64,000 nt of DNA, from positions 123,490,552-123,554,551 of the forward strand of contig OX352773.1 in the NCBI GenBank assembly GCA_947095535.1. The letters run 5' to 3'. Both the position numbers and the translations under genes were made by a program. Source of the stretch: Poecilobothrus nobilitatus. Lineage: Eukaryota > Arthropoda > Insecta > Diptera > Dolichopodidae. Positions 43,914 through 55,149 of the stretch are shown here, one piece after another (the first letter of the stretch is position 1; every line of letters begins with the position of its first letter). The notes under the pieces were generated by a model that was not told where the DNA came from, did no database searches, and saw only the letters and a list, made by a program, of their open reading frames with translations.

Positions 43914-44820
43914 TTAACATCTGATTATCGCAAAAAATTTTTCAACTTAGATTTAAATAAAAATATAATAATAAAAAATTTAATAAAAGATTTTTAACAT
44001 GAAAATAAAAATGTCTTTTATTTTTATCTTATGTTTACAAAATAGGTACCAAAAGCAATTAACTTCTTTTTGATTTTTGATTTTTTTTATTTTTTATTTT
44101 TTCATTTCTTACAGCATAGAATGGGAACGTAATAATAACAAAACAAAGTAAAATCGAAGATTTCAGGTTATTTCCTCAATCTTCTTATAGAACAGAAAAA
44201 AGAAATCCTACATAAGAGATGCACCTATAATTATATAATTTTTTTCTTTCTTTTGTTTTTAGTTTTACTTTTTTACTACATTCATAAATTTTAACATTGT
44301 TTAAAAGAATCAAACTAGTTTTAATTTACACCAGATAAACAGAAATTAGAAGAATGCAAAATATTTTTTAGGTTCATATGTACTTAGAACAAAATATAGA
44401 ATATAGAGAAACAACTCATATCCTAAAATAGGTAACATATTTTTCTTATTTTATTTTTTTTTTATTTTGCAGCTTTAAAACTATAATAACAACTTACAAC
44501 AATTATTGATCTTCTTTAATAAACAAAAATACACTTTGTACCTACTTCTTGTTTACGTTTTGTTTTTATTTTTATTATATACATCTTGGTATTCAAAAGT
44601 ACCTATGAACATTTTTCTTATTAAATAATAAAAACAAGTTTTTTTTGTTTCTTTTATATCTCCTTTTACGTATGTAGGTATATTTTATTAAGCATGCGAT
44701 TTTGCGCAATTTAAAAAAAATAAACTTGATTTTGAAAAAATCATCTTTCTATTTGTATGATATCCTATTACAAAGTATCAATGAATTTATTGAAAAACCT
44801 AAATATCCTTCAAATATTGA
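43914..44820 (+). repeat. Right terminal inverted repeat of Polinton B, outer end missing
   Basis: Begins with a stub of the PPP1R15-like gene tail (43914-43966, 'acatctgattatcgcaaa') and then matches the left repeat inverted up to about 44820 ('aaaaacctaaatatcct'). The last 250 bp or so, including the AG...CT terminus, are absent. Confidence 0.8.
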
Positions 44821-45688
44821 ATTTGAAATGAAAAAAATTGAATTTGACATGAAAAAAAATCAATTTGAAATGAAAATAATTGAATTTGAAATGAAAAACC
44901 TATATAAATACAATCTTATAGGAACAAAAGCTAGGTTAAAATAGGAAAAAAAAGCTAGGTTAAAAAATGATTTTTTTTGTAGTGACATCTATTGGCCTTA
45001 AAGGGAAACTGCTTATGTGCTTATTTCAAAACTTCTGCTTCCACCGATTTGGCGCCAGTAGTAAAAAAATTTTGAGTTGTCCATCTATTAGTGGTATATA
45101 TTACCTATGATTGGTGATGAATTGTGGAATTATGTTGATGATATCATGACAATCATTTGCACTTTGTCTAATATACTCTCCCCATATTAAAGCATCAGGT
45201 AGGATTGGGACGATATTATTGAATATCGATAAATATCAATGAAAAAATAATGAAATTATCGATATTTTTCCGATATTCAAAATTTCAATATATCGAGTTT
45301 TCGATGTTTTTTGTCCCGATATTTTACTAATTTCCAAAAAAAAATATTTTTTTAAGAAAATGCCAAAAGATAAAATTTCTTTGTAATTTTTCTACAATTT
45401 TCCAAGAGTGTTGGTTTGTGTTACAACAGTGTTATTTTTTTGAACATCTAGTAAGAGTGTCAAAGAGTAAATTGAAGAATCGAGCTGAATGATCATAATA
45501 ATTAATACTTGTAATAATCTTGTAAAAATGTAAATTGATAAAATGTCCTAAGTAAAATGTAAGAAAAATTTTAAATTAAAATAATAAAATATAAATACCT
45601 AATTAATTGGTAATTTTTTTTATGTAAAACTACTTGTTCTCATATTTAAAATAAATTTTAAATATTATAATAATAAAGACAAACTAGA
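44821..45688. other. Non-coding; short repeats and ATCGAT-rich block
   Basis: 44821-44905 holds four copies of 'aatttgaaatgaaaa'-like units; 'aaaagctaggttaaaa' is repeated at about 44925 and 44950. 45200-45345 is rich in 'atatcgat' and contains two TATCGATA octamers (45224-45231, 45257-45264) matching the DREF-type site of flies; it looks like a palindromic DNA-transposon scrap. No gene seen. Confidence 0.5.
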
Positions 45689-46499
45689 ATGTATTTAAAT
45701 TTTGAATATTGTTTTAGCAATGTTCAAACAATCTTCAATGACATCATACCGCCATCAGATTCTATCTTTCTAGCTCCGACTAATAAGGTTGAAATTCTTG
45801 TGGTGATTAGCACATTCAAAAACAACACCGCTCCTGATGGCATCTCTATTGCAGACATTAAACGAGTCTCAATTTTAATATCTGAGAAGTTTTCCATCAT
45901 CATTAATGATATCATTTCTAACGGATATTTTCCGTATATGACGAAAGAATATGTCGTTATTACTCTTTTTAAGTCCGGTAAACCGTACGAGCTGCAACAA
46001 TTATAGGCCTATTATTCTGACGAATTGTTTGAGTAAAATAATTGAAAAAGTCCTGAAGCAAAGAATTTTAAGGTTTATCACAGAGAAGAAGTTAATTGAC
46101 AATCACCAGTTCGGCTTCTTACCAGTTAGCAGCACTAAATCAGCAGTATTGGAAGTTGTAAACTACGTAAACTCAGCTTTAGATGCAAATAATTATGCAC
46201 TAGCCGTACTTGTGGACCTGAAAAAAACCTTCGACACAGTAGATCATTTCATTCTACTAAATATAATGTATAACTGTTCAATCCTGAATCAGCAAACTAA
46301 AAGATAACCTAAAAGGTAAATATAACAATATGGAAATCGGTATGATTATTTTATTTATAACAAAATTTTTTTATCTTGTGTTTTGTAAACATTATGATAT
46401 ATATTTTTCGACTATATGATATATATTTTTCGCGATTTGATTTTTAACAATCTTACAGTGAACTAGACATCGATTCGTGATTTTTTGTGTTATTATTTA

Positions 46500-48195
46500 A
46501 AACTTGGAACAAAACATATGGTCGCATGTTCCCACTAAGGACAATCAAGCTGATTATGCTACAAGAGGGGTATAGCCATTAGAACTCCGTTCCCTAAGCA
46601 TGTGGTGGCACGGACCTAATTGGCTTCTCAGATCGTCAGAAAAATGGCCATTACAAAGGAATATCAAACCAACCGAAATGGAAAAAAGAAAAGGCAACCC
46701 TATTTTTCATACTACAAAGACGGAAAATGTATCCACTCATTTTTTAAATGACTTGGAAATACTGTACTCTTCTTATACAAAACTTATCAGAGTCACTTGC
46801 TATATCCTGAGATTCATAAATAATTTGAAACCTGGCTCCAACAAAATAAACAGGTCATACCTTACAGCGGAATACCTAACAGTGGAATTAAAACAAGCAC
46901 TACATCTCTGGATAAAATTTATACAAAGGCGAAATTTTGAAAAATTTCAACAAAATAAACAAATAAATTCTAATAGTAGGATATTAAAACTAAATCCTTT
47001 TCTGGATAAAAATGGCATTATGAGAGTGCGAGGTAGGCTGAAAAACGCAGAATTAAAGTATAACGAAAAATTTCCCATTATATCACTAGGCTTTCAGTTA
47101 ATGTCGAATATAATATCTCGTAATTACTGGATAATAAATTCACGAAATCTTATCCATCATTTTATCCACAAATGCATAATTTGTTACAGGTTAAAGGCAA
47201 CTGCGCAAAGTCAACTTATGGGAAATCTTCCAGCAATTAGAGTCAATTACAATCGTCCATTCAATCATGCGGGAGTAGAATATTGCGGCCCCTTTGAAAT
47301 TAAAACTTATAAGGGCAGAAGCTCAAAGCCCTACAAAGCTTATATTTCAGTTTTTATATGCATGGTGGTAAAGGCAATTCATTTAGAATTGGTAACCGAT
47401 TGACTTCATAGCTGCCTATCGTCGGCTTGCGTCACGACGTGGCAAAGTCGAGCAAATATATTGCGACAACGGCACCAATTTTGTTTCGGCTAATAAAATT
47501 AAAAAAAAAGAAAAGCTTCAAATGTTGCACCAACTGGACTTTAAAATTGCCGAAATATTTGAAAACGAAGGTGTTACTTTTAACTTCATACTACCAGGCT
47601 CCCCGCACTTTGGTGGACTGTGGGAAGCCGGCGTCAAGTCAACGAAACAACATCTAAGACGTGTACTTGGAAATACAATATTAACATATGAAGAGTTTTA
47701 TATGTTAATATTGTACTCACCGTACTCACTCAGATCGAAGCCTGTTTGAATTCCCAGTCTTTGTGCCCAATTAGTGCCTACATAGAGGATCTAATTCCTT
47801 TGACTCACCTCACTTTTTGGTTGGCGATGTATTAATGACACCACCTGAACCTACCCTACTTAACTTTAACGTAAATCGTTCAAACAGTTGGCAATACTTG
47901 CAGAGCTTGTACCAAACATTTTGGAAAAGATGTCGAACAGAGTACCTGTTCCGATTTCAACAACGTCCTAAATGGGCTAACAAAACTGAAAACGTAAAGA
48001 AGGATAATCTAGTCATCCTCAAAGAAGAGAATTTAAATCATTTCGTTGGGCATTACCCCGAATTATAGAAACTCATCCTGGCTCAGATTGTTTGGTACGA
48101 GTAGATACTATACAAACTAAGTCTGGTATATTAAAACGACCGATTACTAAAATATGTCTATTGCCAATACAACAGGAATGTCAGAACTCATGACA
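46500..48195 (+). pseudogene. pol: BEL/Pao pol 3' part: integrase (copy 1)
   Basis: Reads IWSHVPTKDN..DYATRGV (end of RNase H region), MWWHGPNWLL, an H-H-C-C finger (HHFIHKCIICYRL), GNLPAIRV, VEYCGPFEI, FICMVVKAIHLELVTD, then in a shifted frame IYCDNGTNFVSANK (catalytic Asp) and SPHFGGLWEAGVKSTK (catalytic Glu), and the C-terminal FWKR..TEYL..FQQRPKW and VILKEENL blocks. This is the BEL/Pao integrase. Frames change near 47404, 47510, 47700 and 48040; a small insertion near 47700 is absent in copy 2. Confidence 0.88.
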
Positions 48196-48239
48196 TAGGA
48201 TAAATAAAATCACGACGAAGCTGATAAATAACCCACAAT

Positions 48240-48764
48240 CAACATATCTAAATAAAATAAACAAGTTTTTAAAGATCTTATTGATGATTTAGGACAATGA
48301 ATTTTCAAATAAAATATCACAGCGTTTATTGATAAAATTGCAATTGAGCATGAAAATTTGAAGGAACAATTCAAAAACTAAGGGAAGCAAATGAAATTGT
48401 TCAAAACTTCTCAAACCAAATAAATGCTCTTAAACAAGATTTTCATTCGAAAATACAATGGATGGAGTCACTTTTAGGAACTGGAGATGTTTTCACTTAT
48501 CGTTGTGATGTAATATTCGTTCATATATTATATCTTCTTTTGGGAATGTTATGTTTAGTGTTTATCAATGCTGCAGTAATAAGCCGTTTTTTGTTACTTG
48601 GAATTATTTTAATAAGCTTGCTTTTTACTTTAAAAGAAATAATATCTTTGAATTTAATTTCTCTGTTACAAATATTAATTGCACTTGTTGTTATTAACTT
48701 CTTTAACAAAATCGATAATGATTTTGATTTAATAAAAATGAGATGCTTTGTGGTTATCTTTTAG
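48240..48764 (+). pseudogene. Coiled-coil plus multi-membrane-span ORF downstream of BEL pol (copy 1)
   Basis: A heptad-rich stretch (KIAIEHENLKEQF, QINALKQDFHSKIQWM) with frame breaks leads into an open frame 48462-48764: MESLLGTGDVFTYRCDVIFV, then three or four hydrophobic spans (LLLGMLCLVFINAAVI, FLLLGIILISLLFTL, LQILIALVVINFF). The layout recalls the C-terminal half of Brambleberry/KAR5 nuclear-fusion proteins; that is a weak family guess. Such a protein is not a normal part of BEL elements. A diverged copy follows BEL copy 2 (56860-57366). Confidence 0.35.
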
Positions 48765-49487
48765 GTTGCTGATTCAGGATTAAACAATAACATCGGCAGT
48801 AGAGGAAAAACTGCAGATCTACTCGAATCATACCTCAAAAACAGATTAATAAGAACCAGAATAAATGGGAGAATAAGCTCGGAAAGTGGGTCCCCTGGGT
48901 CCCCTCCTTTATATTATATATGTTTTGAGCATTAGATCGGCTGGCCTTAGAGGTCACTATACTATGTTTGCGGACGACACGATATTGCTCTACAAAACTA
49001 AAAATAGATTTAACCGAGAAGTAATAGTGAATCAAGACCTGCTTAACAGCTGATTAAAATCAAGCCGCCTCACGCTAAACTCCTCAAACTGTTTATATAT
49101 TGCTGAAACAAAAAAAATAAAAGAAACATTGACCTAAACATAGTGTTGGACAATCAACCAATAGAGAGGGTACGCGTTATCTATACCTACGCCTCACCAT
49201 AGATGACGCCTTTTCATGGAATCATCACGTAGATGAATTGAGAAAGTCTATGCTACCGTTAATTGGGGTACTTTGCGGATGCCCTTCTTTGCGATGTGAT
49301 GTAGGAAGAACGATTTTTTTCACCCACTTCCAAAGTAGAACTAATTAGTTAATCACTATCTGGAGTCAGGGTTCTTCTACCAACAAAAACTTTATAAAGG
49401 TAATAACAAATAAGGCGATTATAGCACTTTTCAGGTTAGGCTGGGTTACAGCCACGGAACAACTGTATCCTATGTGCCGTCTATATA

Positions 49488-50244
49488 AGTTAACCACGAT
49501 AATAATATTAAATACTAAAATATAAAAATTCCATAAATAAAAATTATCTAGCAAAATTCTACATTTTAAATAACAAATAAATAATTTTCTTTATTCTTTG
49601 AACTTGAATTATTATGTCATAGTATTTTGCTTAATTAGCATTTAGGTACTTGAATGAAATTACTATAAGAAATTACTACAAAATATAAAGAACCTCAATT
49701 GTAAATAAAAATGTGTTCAAACAAAAAATTGTAATTTGACACTTTAAAGAAAAACAATAAAAAAAATTATTATTTTTTAAAGATTCTTATTATGATAATG
49801 TTTAAGTGTTCTAAAAAGAGAGTAGGTTTTATTTTTTTTAATAAGAATTTGTTATTAATAATTTTGTACGTTGCTTTGTCTGATAAGCGAAATTTGTATT
49901 ACATATTTCTGCTTGATGAAAATTCCGCTTATTAGTCAGAATAACACTTTTTTAGACCACCAAGGAAATAATGTAATTTTCAATTTTAATAAAAAAATCT
50001 AGATTATCAGTTCTAGGAAATGTAATGGTAATCTAGATAAATCAATGTAATCTAAATTATTAAGAAATGCTAATCTAAATTTATAAGAAAAAACTGTACT
50101 TTTAACAAAAATTTTTATTATAAATAGTCTAAGAATAATTCAAAAATATTCATTATTAATTTGTTAATAAACCAAGGAGGATTATCTCCCATTAAATTGT
50201 AAAAATTTGTTGTTTTTATTATCTATTTTTAAAATAGATTAACT
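49488..50244 (+). repeat. Solo LTR of an errantivirus-type element
   Basis: 757 bp, starting AGTTAACCACG and ending ATAGATTAACT, flanked by tata (49484-49487 and 50245-50248). Nearly identical LTRs lie at 58175-58945 and 62400-63150. Inserted in the LINE RT. Confidence 0.9.
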
Positions 50245-50560
50245 TATACAAGCGAACAATCAACACACATAGAAAACTGCAAACTGATATATAAAATATC
50301 AAATGGTTTGTTAAAAACTAACTTTAAGCTGTCAACCAACACTGAGATACACAACCACATGTCCACAACACAAGGAATGTAAACCGTTTTCGCCTCCCTG
50401 GTCCTAGAACAAATAAGGGTCGAAATGATGCTTTGTATAACTGTGTTAAATTGTTCAATGAATTACCAAATCATGTGAGACTCGCACCAACCTGCAATTA
50501 TTCAAAAAACGGATCAAAGAATTATTTTGAGTAGTTGATCTAAAAAGCTATACTTCATCG

Positions 50561-50635
50561 CCGCTGACGGTAAAAACTCACAGATCATTATCTGCTCATA
50601 CCACTTTATGTGAGCCAGATTTTTACTGGCTGCGG
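50561..50635. repeat. Long imperfect hairpin near LINE 3' end
   Basis: CCGC...GGTAAAAA..CTCACA pairs with TGTGAG...TTTTTACTGG..GCGG over 75 bases, with a five-base bulge. Lies about 30 bases after the LINE ORF end, so it may be its 3' untranslated region. Confidence 0.6.
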
Positions 50636-50879
50636 ATATGGTACTTAACAAATCGTTAGATCTTTAGAATTATAATGTTTGTTTGTTAAATATGTTAAAT
50701 TAGATATTTTTGTTACAATTGTTAAATTATTTAAAATTTTTTTTATATTTACAGTAATTATAACTTAGTCTTAATCCCATTAGTATTAGCATAAGTTTAT
50801 ATTAAATGAATTGTAACGAATTAAAAATTAAAATTGAATTAAAATTAATGTATTCTAATTGAATTATATTTGATCAAAA

Positions 50880-51215
50880 ATTATAAAGACCATAAGACTA
50901 TTTCTTGTGGGGTTATTTGAAGTCATTGGTCTTTAGCAATAAACCAGACTCTCTTCAAGCTTTAAAAGTCAATATTGAACGTGCTATTCATGACATACGA
51001 CTTGATTTAGTGGAAAAAGTGCTCGAAAATTGGGTTCATCGAATTCGTTCCTGCAAAAGAAGACGTGGAGGTCATTTGAATAACGTTTTATTCAGAACTT
51101 AATTGTATCGATTGTACTTCACATTAAATAAAAAACATTTGAATTTTCTTAATAATTAGTGTGTTTTTTTTTTAAAAGAAATCATATCACTCAAATTGGA
51201 AAACCCTATATATGT
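50880..51215 (+). pseudogene. Mariner/Tc-type transposase 3' fragment
   Basis: 50905-51102 reads WGYLKSLVFSNKPDSLQALK, ALKVNIERAIHDI and RIRSCKRRRGGHLNNVLF, the C-terminal end shared by many insect mariner-like transposases (W(G)YLK..V...P..L..LK..I...I..., GGHL). The catalytic part is missing. A likely 3' end with 'ggaaaaccctatata' follows at about 51199. Confidence 0.7.
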
Positions 51216-51364
51216 AGCTCCAAACGTCCTAAATTATTATCCTTAATTTATACAATAATATAAAATATACCTATAATAGTACAATACAAGTACTAATACA
51301 ATAATAAAGTAATAATAATAAACTAATACAAGTGGTTTGCACTTTTTTTAATTTTTCAAAAAAA

Positions 51365-52250
51365 TATGTTTATACCCGTACGATAGGATCGGGTATAATA
51401 AAATTACTCCTCCGTTTGTAACACCTCGAAATAAGCGAGCTAGATATAGCTTCAAAGGTATGGATCGGATCAGAAAAAAATTCTAAGTCTTTTGAGCCAT
51501 GTCCGTCCGTCCGTCCGTCAGCACGCTAACTCAAAAACTAAGAAAGCTAGAATCTTGAAATGTACACAAAATATTCTGGGAGTAATTTGTAGGTTCCCTA
51601 TTTTTTTTTGTTGAGTTTGGACCAAAACTTAGCGTAGCTCTCGAACACCTAACTTTTAGATCCCCACATTTTTTTTTGAAATAGAGCTATGAAATTTTTG
51701 TGCTGATAGATCCCACAAAAATATTAATTTTATTTTTAATAACTTTTTTTTGTAGCCCCACCCGTTACGGAGTTACAGCTCCTCAAAGGTTCAAAAAAGC
51801 TCTATATTTAAATTGTTATAACACAAGTTGTATAAGGTAAATCTTCATTTTGACGCCAAACGATTACTACTTTTATTAGCTTTAAAAATATATATACAAT
51901 AAATATATATTTGTGGCATACGGTGTCTTAATTTACCGTTATGCGAAACTAAAATTTTGCAAAATTCTTTAACCCTTCTATCTTCTAAACGGTTTAAGTT
52001 GGAAACTTGAAATTTTGACAGAAGTTAGATCTTTGAAAATAAATATGAGTCATTTCAGAAATTTTTTTTGTATCACTCCCCGTTTAGGAGCTGTAAGGGG
52101 TCAAAAACTGAAAATTTCCTATTTTTAAACACCTGTAACTTGAACACCTGTTAAAATTTTTTGAAGTAATACACAAAAATTAAAGCTTCAACATTATACT
52201 CTTATTTCTGCTAACAACTTTTTTTAATAATATAGGGTTACTTTATAATT
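51365..52250. repeat. Dispersed non-coding element with 'tatacccg' start and (gtcc)n
   Basis: Begins 'tatacccgtacgataggatc' followed by its inverted partner 'gatcgggtata', and contains gtccgtccgtccgtc (about 51506-51520). This head and core are familiar from repeats in fly genomes. Further inside are stretches ending 'ggggtcaaaaactg'. No ORF. Confidence 0.5.
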
Positions 52251-53700
52251 GACGAAAGTGTTACTTGATTTTTTCAAATTTTCTAACAAATTTCTTCAAC
52301 AAATTTTTTGCATTTGTTTTACTCGATAATTTGAAATTGTTGAGGATATAATGCGTAGTATAAAAAAATGTAAATAAATAAACAACATAACGGTTGCTTA
52401 AAGAATTTGTATTTATATGATATTGATATACATACTTATATAATATCATGTTTATTTACATATCGTATATGCTACTAGTGAGTGAATGATAAGAGTATAT
52501 ATGTATATTATATAGCACCGTATTTACATACATATATGTATTTTATTGTACTTATAAGAAATTATTCTGTCAATGGAATATTTAAATATAATATAATATA
52601 ATATTTAAAATTATATTTACTATTTTGTACTTAGTAAATTAAATATACATTTACCGCTTAGTATTAAATGGTACTATAGAATATTTGAAAAAGTTTTGGA
52701 TTGATAATCGTTATGTGGAAGGTTAGAATCTGCTTTTGAAGAATGTACATATAAACATATAGTTTGAATATATGTACAACCCATAGTACTAGAAATTATA
52801 AAATTCACCCAAATTATTTTAAAATACTAAAATATTAAAAAAATAATATTCCTCGTTTTATTTATTAAATATACACTACGTACTTATATTTATTTATTAT
52901 ATATTTATTAAGTATTTCTAATAACACACTTTAATCCACTTTATAAATGTTTTTAATTACAAACCAATGAAATCTTATCAACAATCTTATAAATCTTATT
53001 CGAATTATTGGAATCAATTTGAAACCATTTGAAACTAAATAGAATATTTAATTCAAAATGGACTCAAAACAGATTCAAAACTGTGAACTTTGACATTTTT
53101 AGAAATGACAAAAAAACAACAAAAAACTTTGACAAAAAAAAAATTGTTCTAAGTCAATCACCCGTGATCACCAATGACAAACAAAGGTTTGTCAACCATC
53201 ACAGCTTCACCTGATTGTAGTTTACTTTATAAAGTACTCAAATTAAATATAGATTTATCGAATGTTTTACTAGTAGCCATTGGGGTAATATAATTAATTA
53301 GACCAGATGGAGAAACACTTATTGATTGACATCATTGATTTTCTTCTCGACTTGGCCAATCTATTACCGATGGCATGGTTTTTTCGTGTAGCTGAATAAT
53401 ATTTACAAAATAAGAGCCTTCTGCTCTGTTATCTTAAACCATATACCACATTGCCTGTAATTTCAATTCGTTTTTAAAACATGATCAACAATACTTGATC
53501 ACGTATACTTATATTAAGAAAATCTTCTTTACTTATAAGTTTATAAGCCTTCAACATCGCATCAAAAATTTTATAGTTTGGGATTCCAACAGATATATTT
53601 TATTTATTTGAATATAAACAATTGAAAGCAATTTAAAATTAGTAACCTGTCATTGTATTTAATTTTAAATCTGTATTCAACAATTCACTATATTCACTAC
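52251..53700. other. AT-rich stretch without a recognisable gene
   Basis: Microsatellite-like 'atatat'/'aatata' tracts around 52440-52620. The 61-62 codon ORFs here are composed of AT-biased codons and match nothing. Confidence 0.5.
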
Positions 53701-53701
53701 T

Positions 53702-54328
53702 GGTAAAACGGGGTGGAATTGATCAAAAAAAATTTAAAACATTTTTTAAATGTAAATAATTTGCAAAATAAAATAAGAAAAATCCCATTCAATTAATTGG
53801 ACATTAGTATTTAATATAGTAAATGATTTTACAAAAGCTTGCGATTTCAAAATATTAAAAACGATGTTGAAAAAATTAATTTTAGTTGTGATCAAAGTCA
53901 AACTGATCTTGGGGTGTCTTTGATAACAAGCTGCAAAACTATTAAAATTACAGCATTTTGTTTTAAAATATCAATGTCACCTTGATGTGTCGGGGGTGTC
54001 TTTGACTGGAAAGGGCTGACTCACCAATATTCATTAAATATATTATACTTACAATATTAAATTCTTCCGTGAAGTACTATGTTTTTCTAGTATAACAAAA
54101 TTTTTTAGCCGCGTAAAATAATCAAAAAAATGTGTTTTTATTTTAAACATGCAATATTCAGTAAATAATTCAATACGACTACTCTGGTGTACGTAATACA
54201 TGTTTACAACAAATGAATCATATAGAATTTTTTTTTAAATCAAAGCCTACTTATTATTTTAAATTTGAAAATTTATGTGTCAAAACAATCAAAATCACCC
54301 CTACCGATCAATTTAACCCCGTTTTACG
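53702..54328. mobile_element. Candidate MITE, about 625 bp
   Basis: Terminal inverted repeats GGTAAAACGGGGTGGAATTG (53702-53721) and the opposite-strand form at 54309-54328 with two or three mismatches. Internal sequence non-coding with 'ggggtgtctttga' twice (about 53911 and 53992). A target duplication could not be fixed. Confidence 0.55.
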
Positions 54329-54740
54329 GTATATATTCTATCAGATTTGCTCGGATACCTTTATGTTCAAAATCGACAACTGCTGAGCAACTAACTGAAT
54401 TCATTGTCTGTTCCACAAATGGTTTCAAACCTCCCATAACTTCATCAGTTACTATTACAGTTATTATATTATTTCAAGTTTATCGATCTAAACAGGTGTT
54501 GTTATAGTATAGTAACATAGATTAGAAGACAAGATCGTTAAACTACCTTGTTAGTAAAAGTTTAGTGGAATATCAAGGTAGACAAGAATAATAATGCAAA
54601 TATGTAGGACACATAAATGCATTTAAGTTTATTAACACTGTGTTAAACTTTAAATTATTAAAACTGGACACATTGGATAGATGCTGAACAAGTTGTTGAA
54701 TGCGGAATAGGCTCAATTAGATAAGTATTTGTATTATAAA
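54329..54740. other. Spacer before BEL copy 2
   Basis: No gene recognised. It is not related to the LINE that flanks BEL copy 1, so the left side of the duplication is not preserved here. Confidence 0.4.
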
Positions 54741-55149
54741 AATAAAAATGAGATGCTTTGTGGTTATCTTTTAGGTTGCTGATTCAGGATTGAACATTTT
54801 ACCGGCCTTGGCATCTTATGGAAGAAGATGACAACATTTCATAATGATGTGATGGTATCAATTTTACTATTGCTTCAAAAATATATAATAAAATTAATGT
54901 ATGTTAATATATATGTGTGTAGTAATTGAACATTAATGTTTTAGGTTTGTTACAGCTTTGTGTGCTTGAATGTTCCTGTGTGGAGTTGAATTGTCTGAAA
55001 ATATAACAATATGGAAATCGGTATGATTATTTTATTTATAACAAAATTTTTTTATCTTGTGCTGCTGCGTTTTTGTAAACATTATGATATATATTTTTCG
55101 ACTATAGTATATATATTTTTCGCGATTTGATTTTTAACAATCTTACAGT

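Larger units (their letters stand above)
29634..44820 (+). mobile_element. Maverick/Polinton copy B, nearly complete
   Basis: Begins AGTAGGTAATCCTGCACTTG at 29634 and has inverted repeats of about 0.9 kb at the two ends (29634-30596 and 43914-44820). Between them lie about 16 genes typical of the group: capsid, penton, ATPase, protease, integrase, DNA polymerase B and accessory genes. The candidate target duplication at the left is gaagtt (29628-29633), inside the 133-bp array. The outermost 250 bp or so of the right repeat are missing and the array does not resume, so the right end is truncated or rearranged. Most genes have one or two disabling changes; the ATPase, the type 2 small protein and the acidic protein are open. 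Confidence 0.93.
46275..48786 (+). mobile_element. BEL/Pao element, copy 1 (deleted)
   Basis: Starts TGTTCAATCCTGAATCAGC (46275) and ends ...GATTCAGGATTAAACA (48786), flanked by the 5-bp repeat ataac (46270-46274 and 48787-48791). 5-bp duplications fit BEL/Pao. Only about 40 bases of the 5' LTR remain, and gag, protease and most of RT are deleted: at 46317 the sequence jumps straight to the 3' part of pol. Confidence 0.75.
45689..50530 (+). mobile_element. LINE split by a BEL element and a solo LTR
   Basis: RT pieces in order: 45689-46274 (NNTAPDGIS, CNNYRPIILTNCLSKIIEKVL, QFGFLPVSSTKSA, VDLKKTFDTVDH), 48787-49487 (GKTADLLESYLKNRL, SGSPGSP, MFADDTILLY) and 50245-50530 (RFRLPGPRTNKGRNDALYN, FNELPNHVR). 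The first gap is a BEL/Pao element with 5-bp duplication ataac; the second is a solo LTR with 4-bp duplication tata. One-base shifts occur inside the pieces. Confidence 0.8.

Noticed and set aside
46285..48782. DNA transposon with 30-bp terminal inverted repeats around the integrase
   Set aside because: The enclosed protein is a BEL/Pao integrase, the ends are TG...CA and the duplication is 5 bp, so an LTR element is the better reading.
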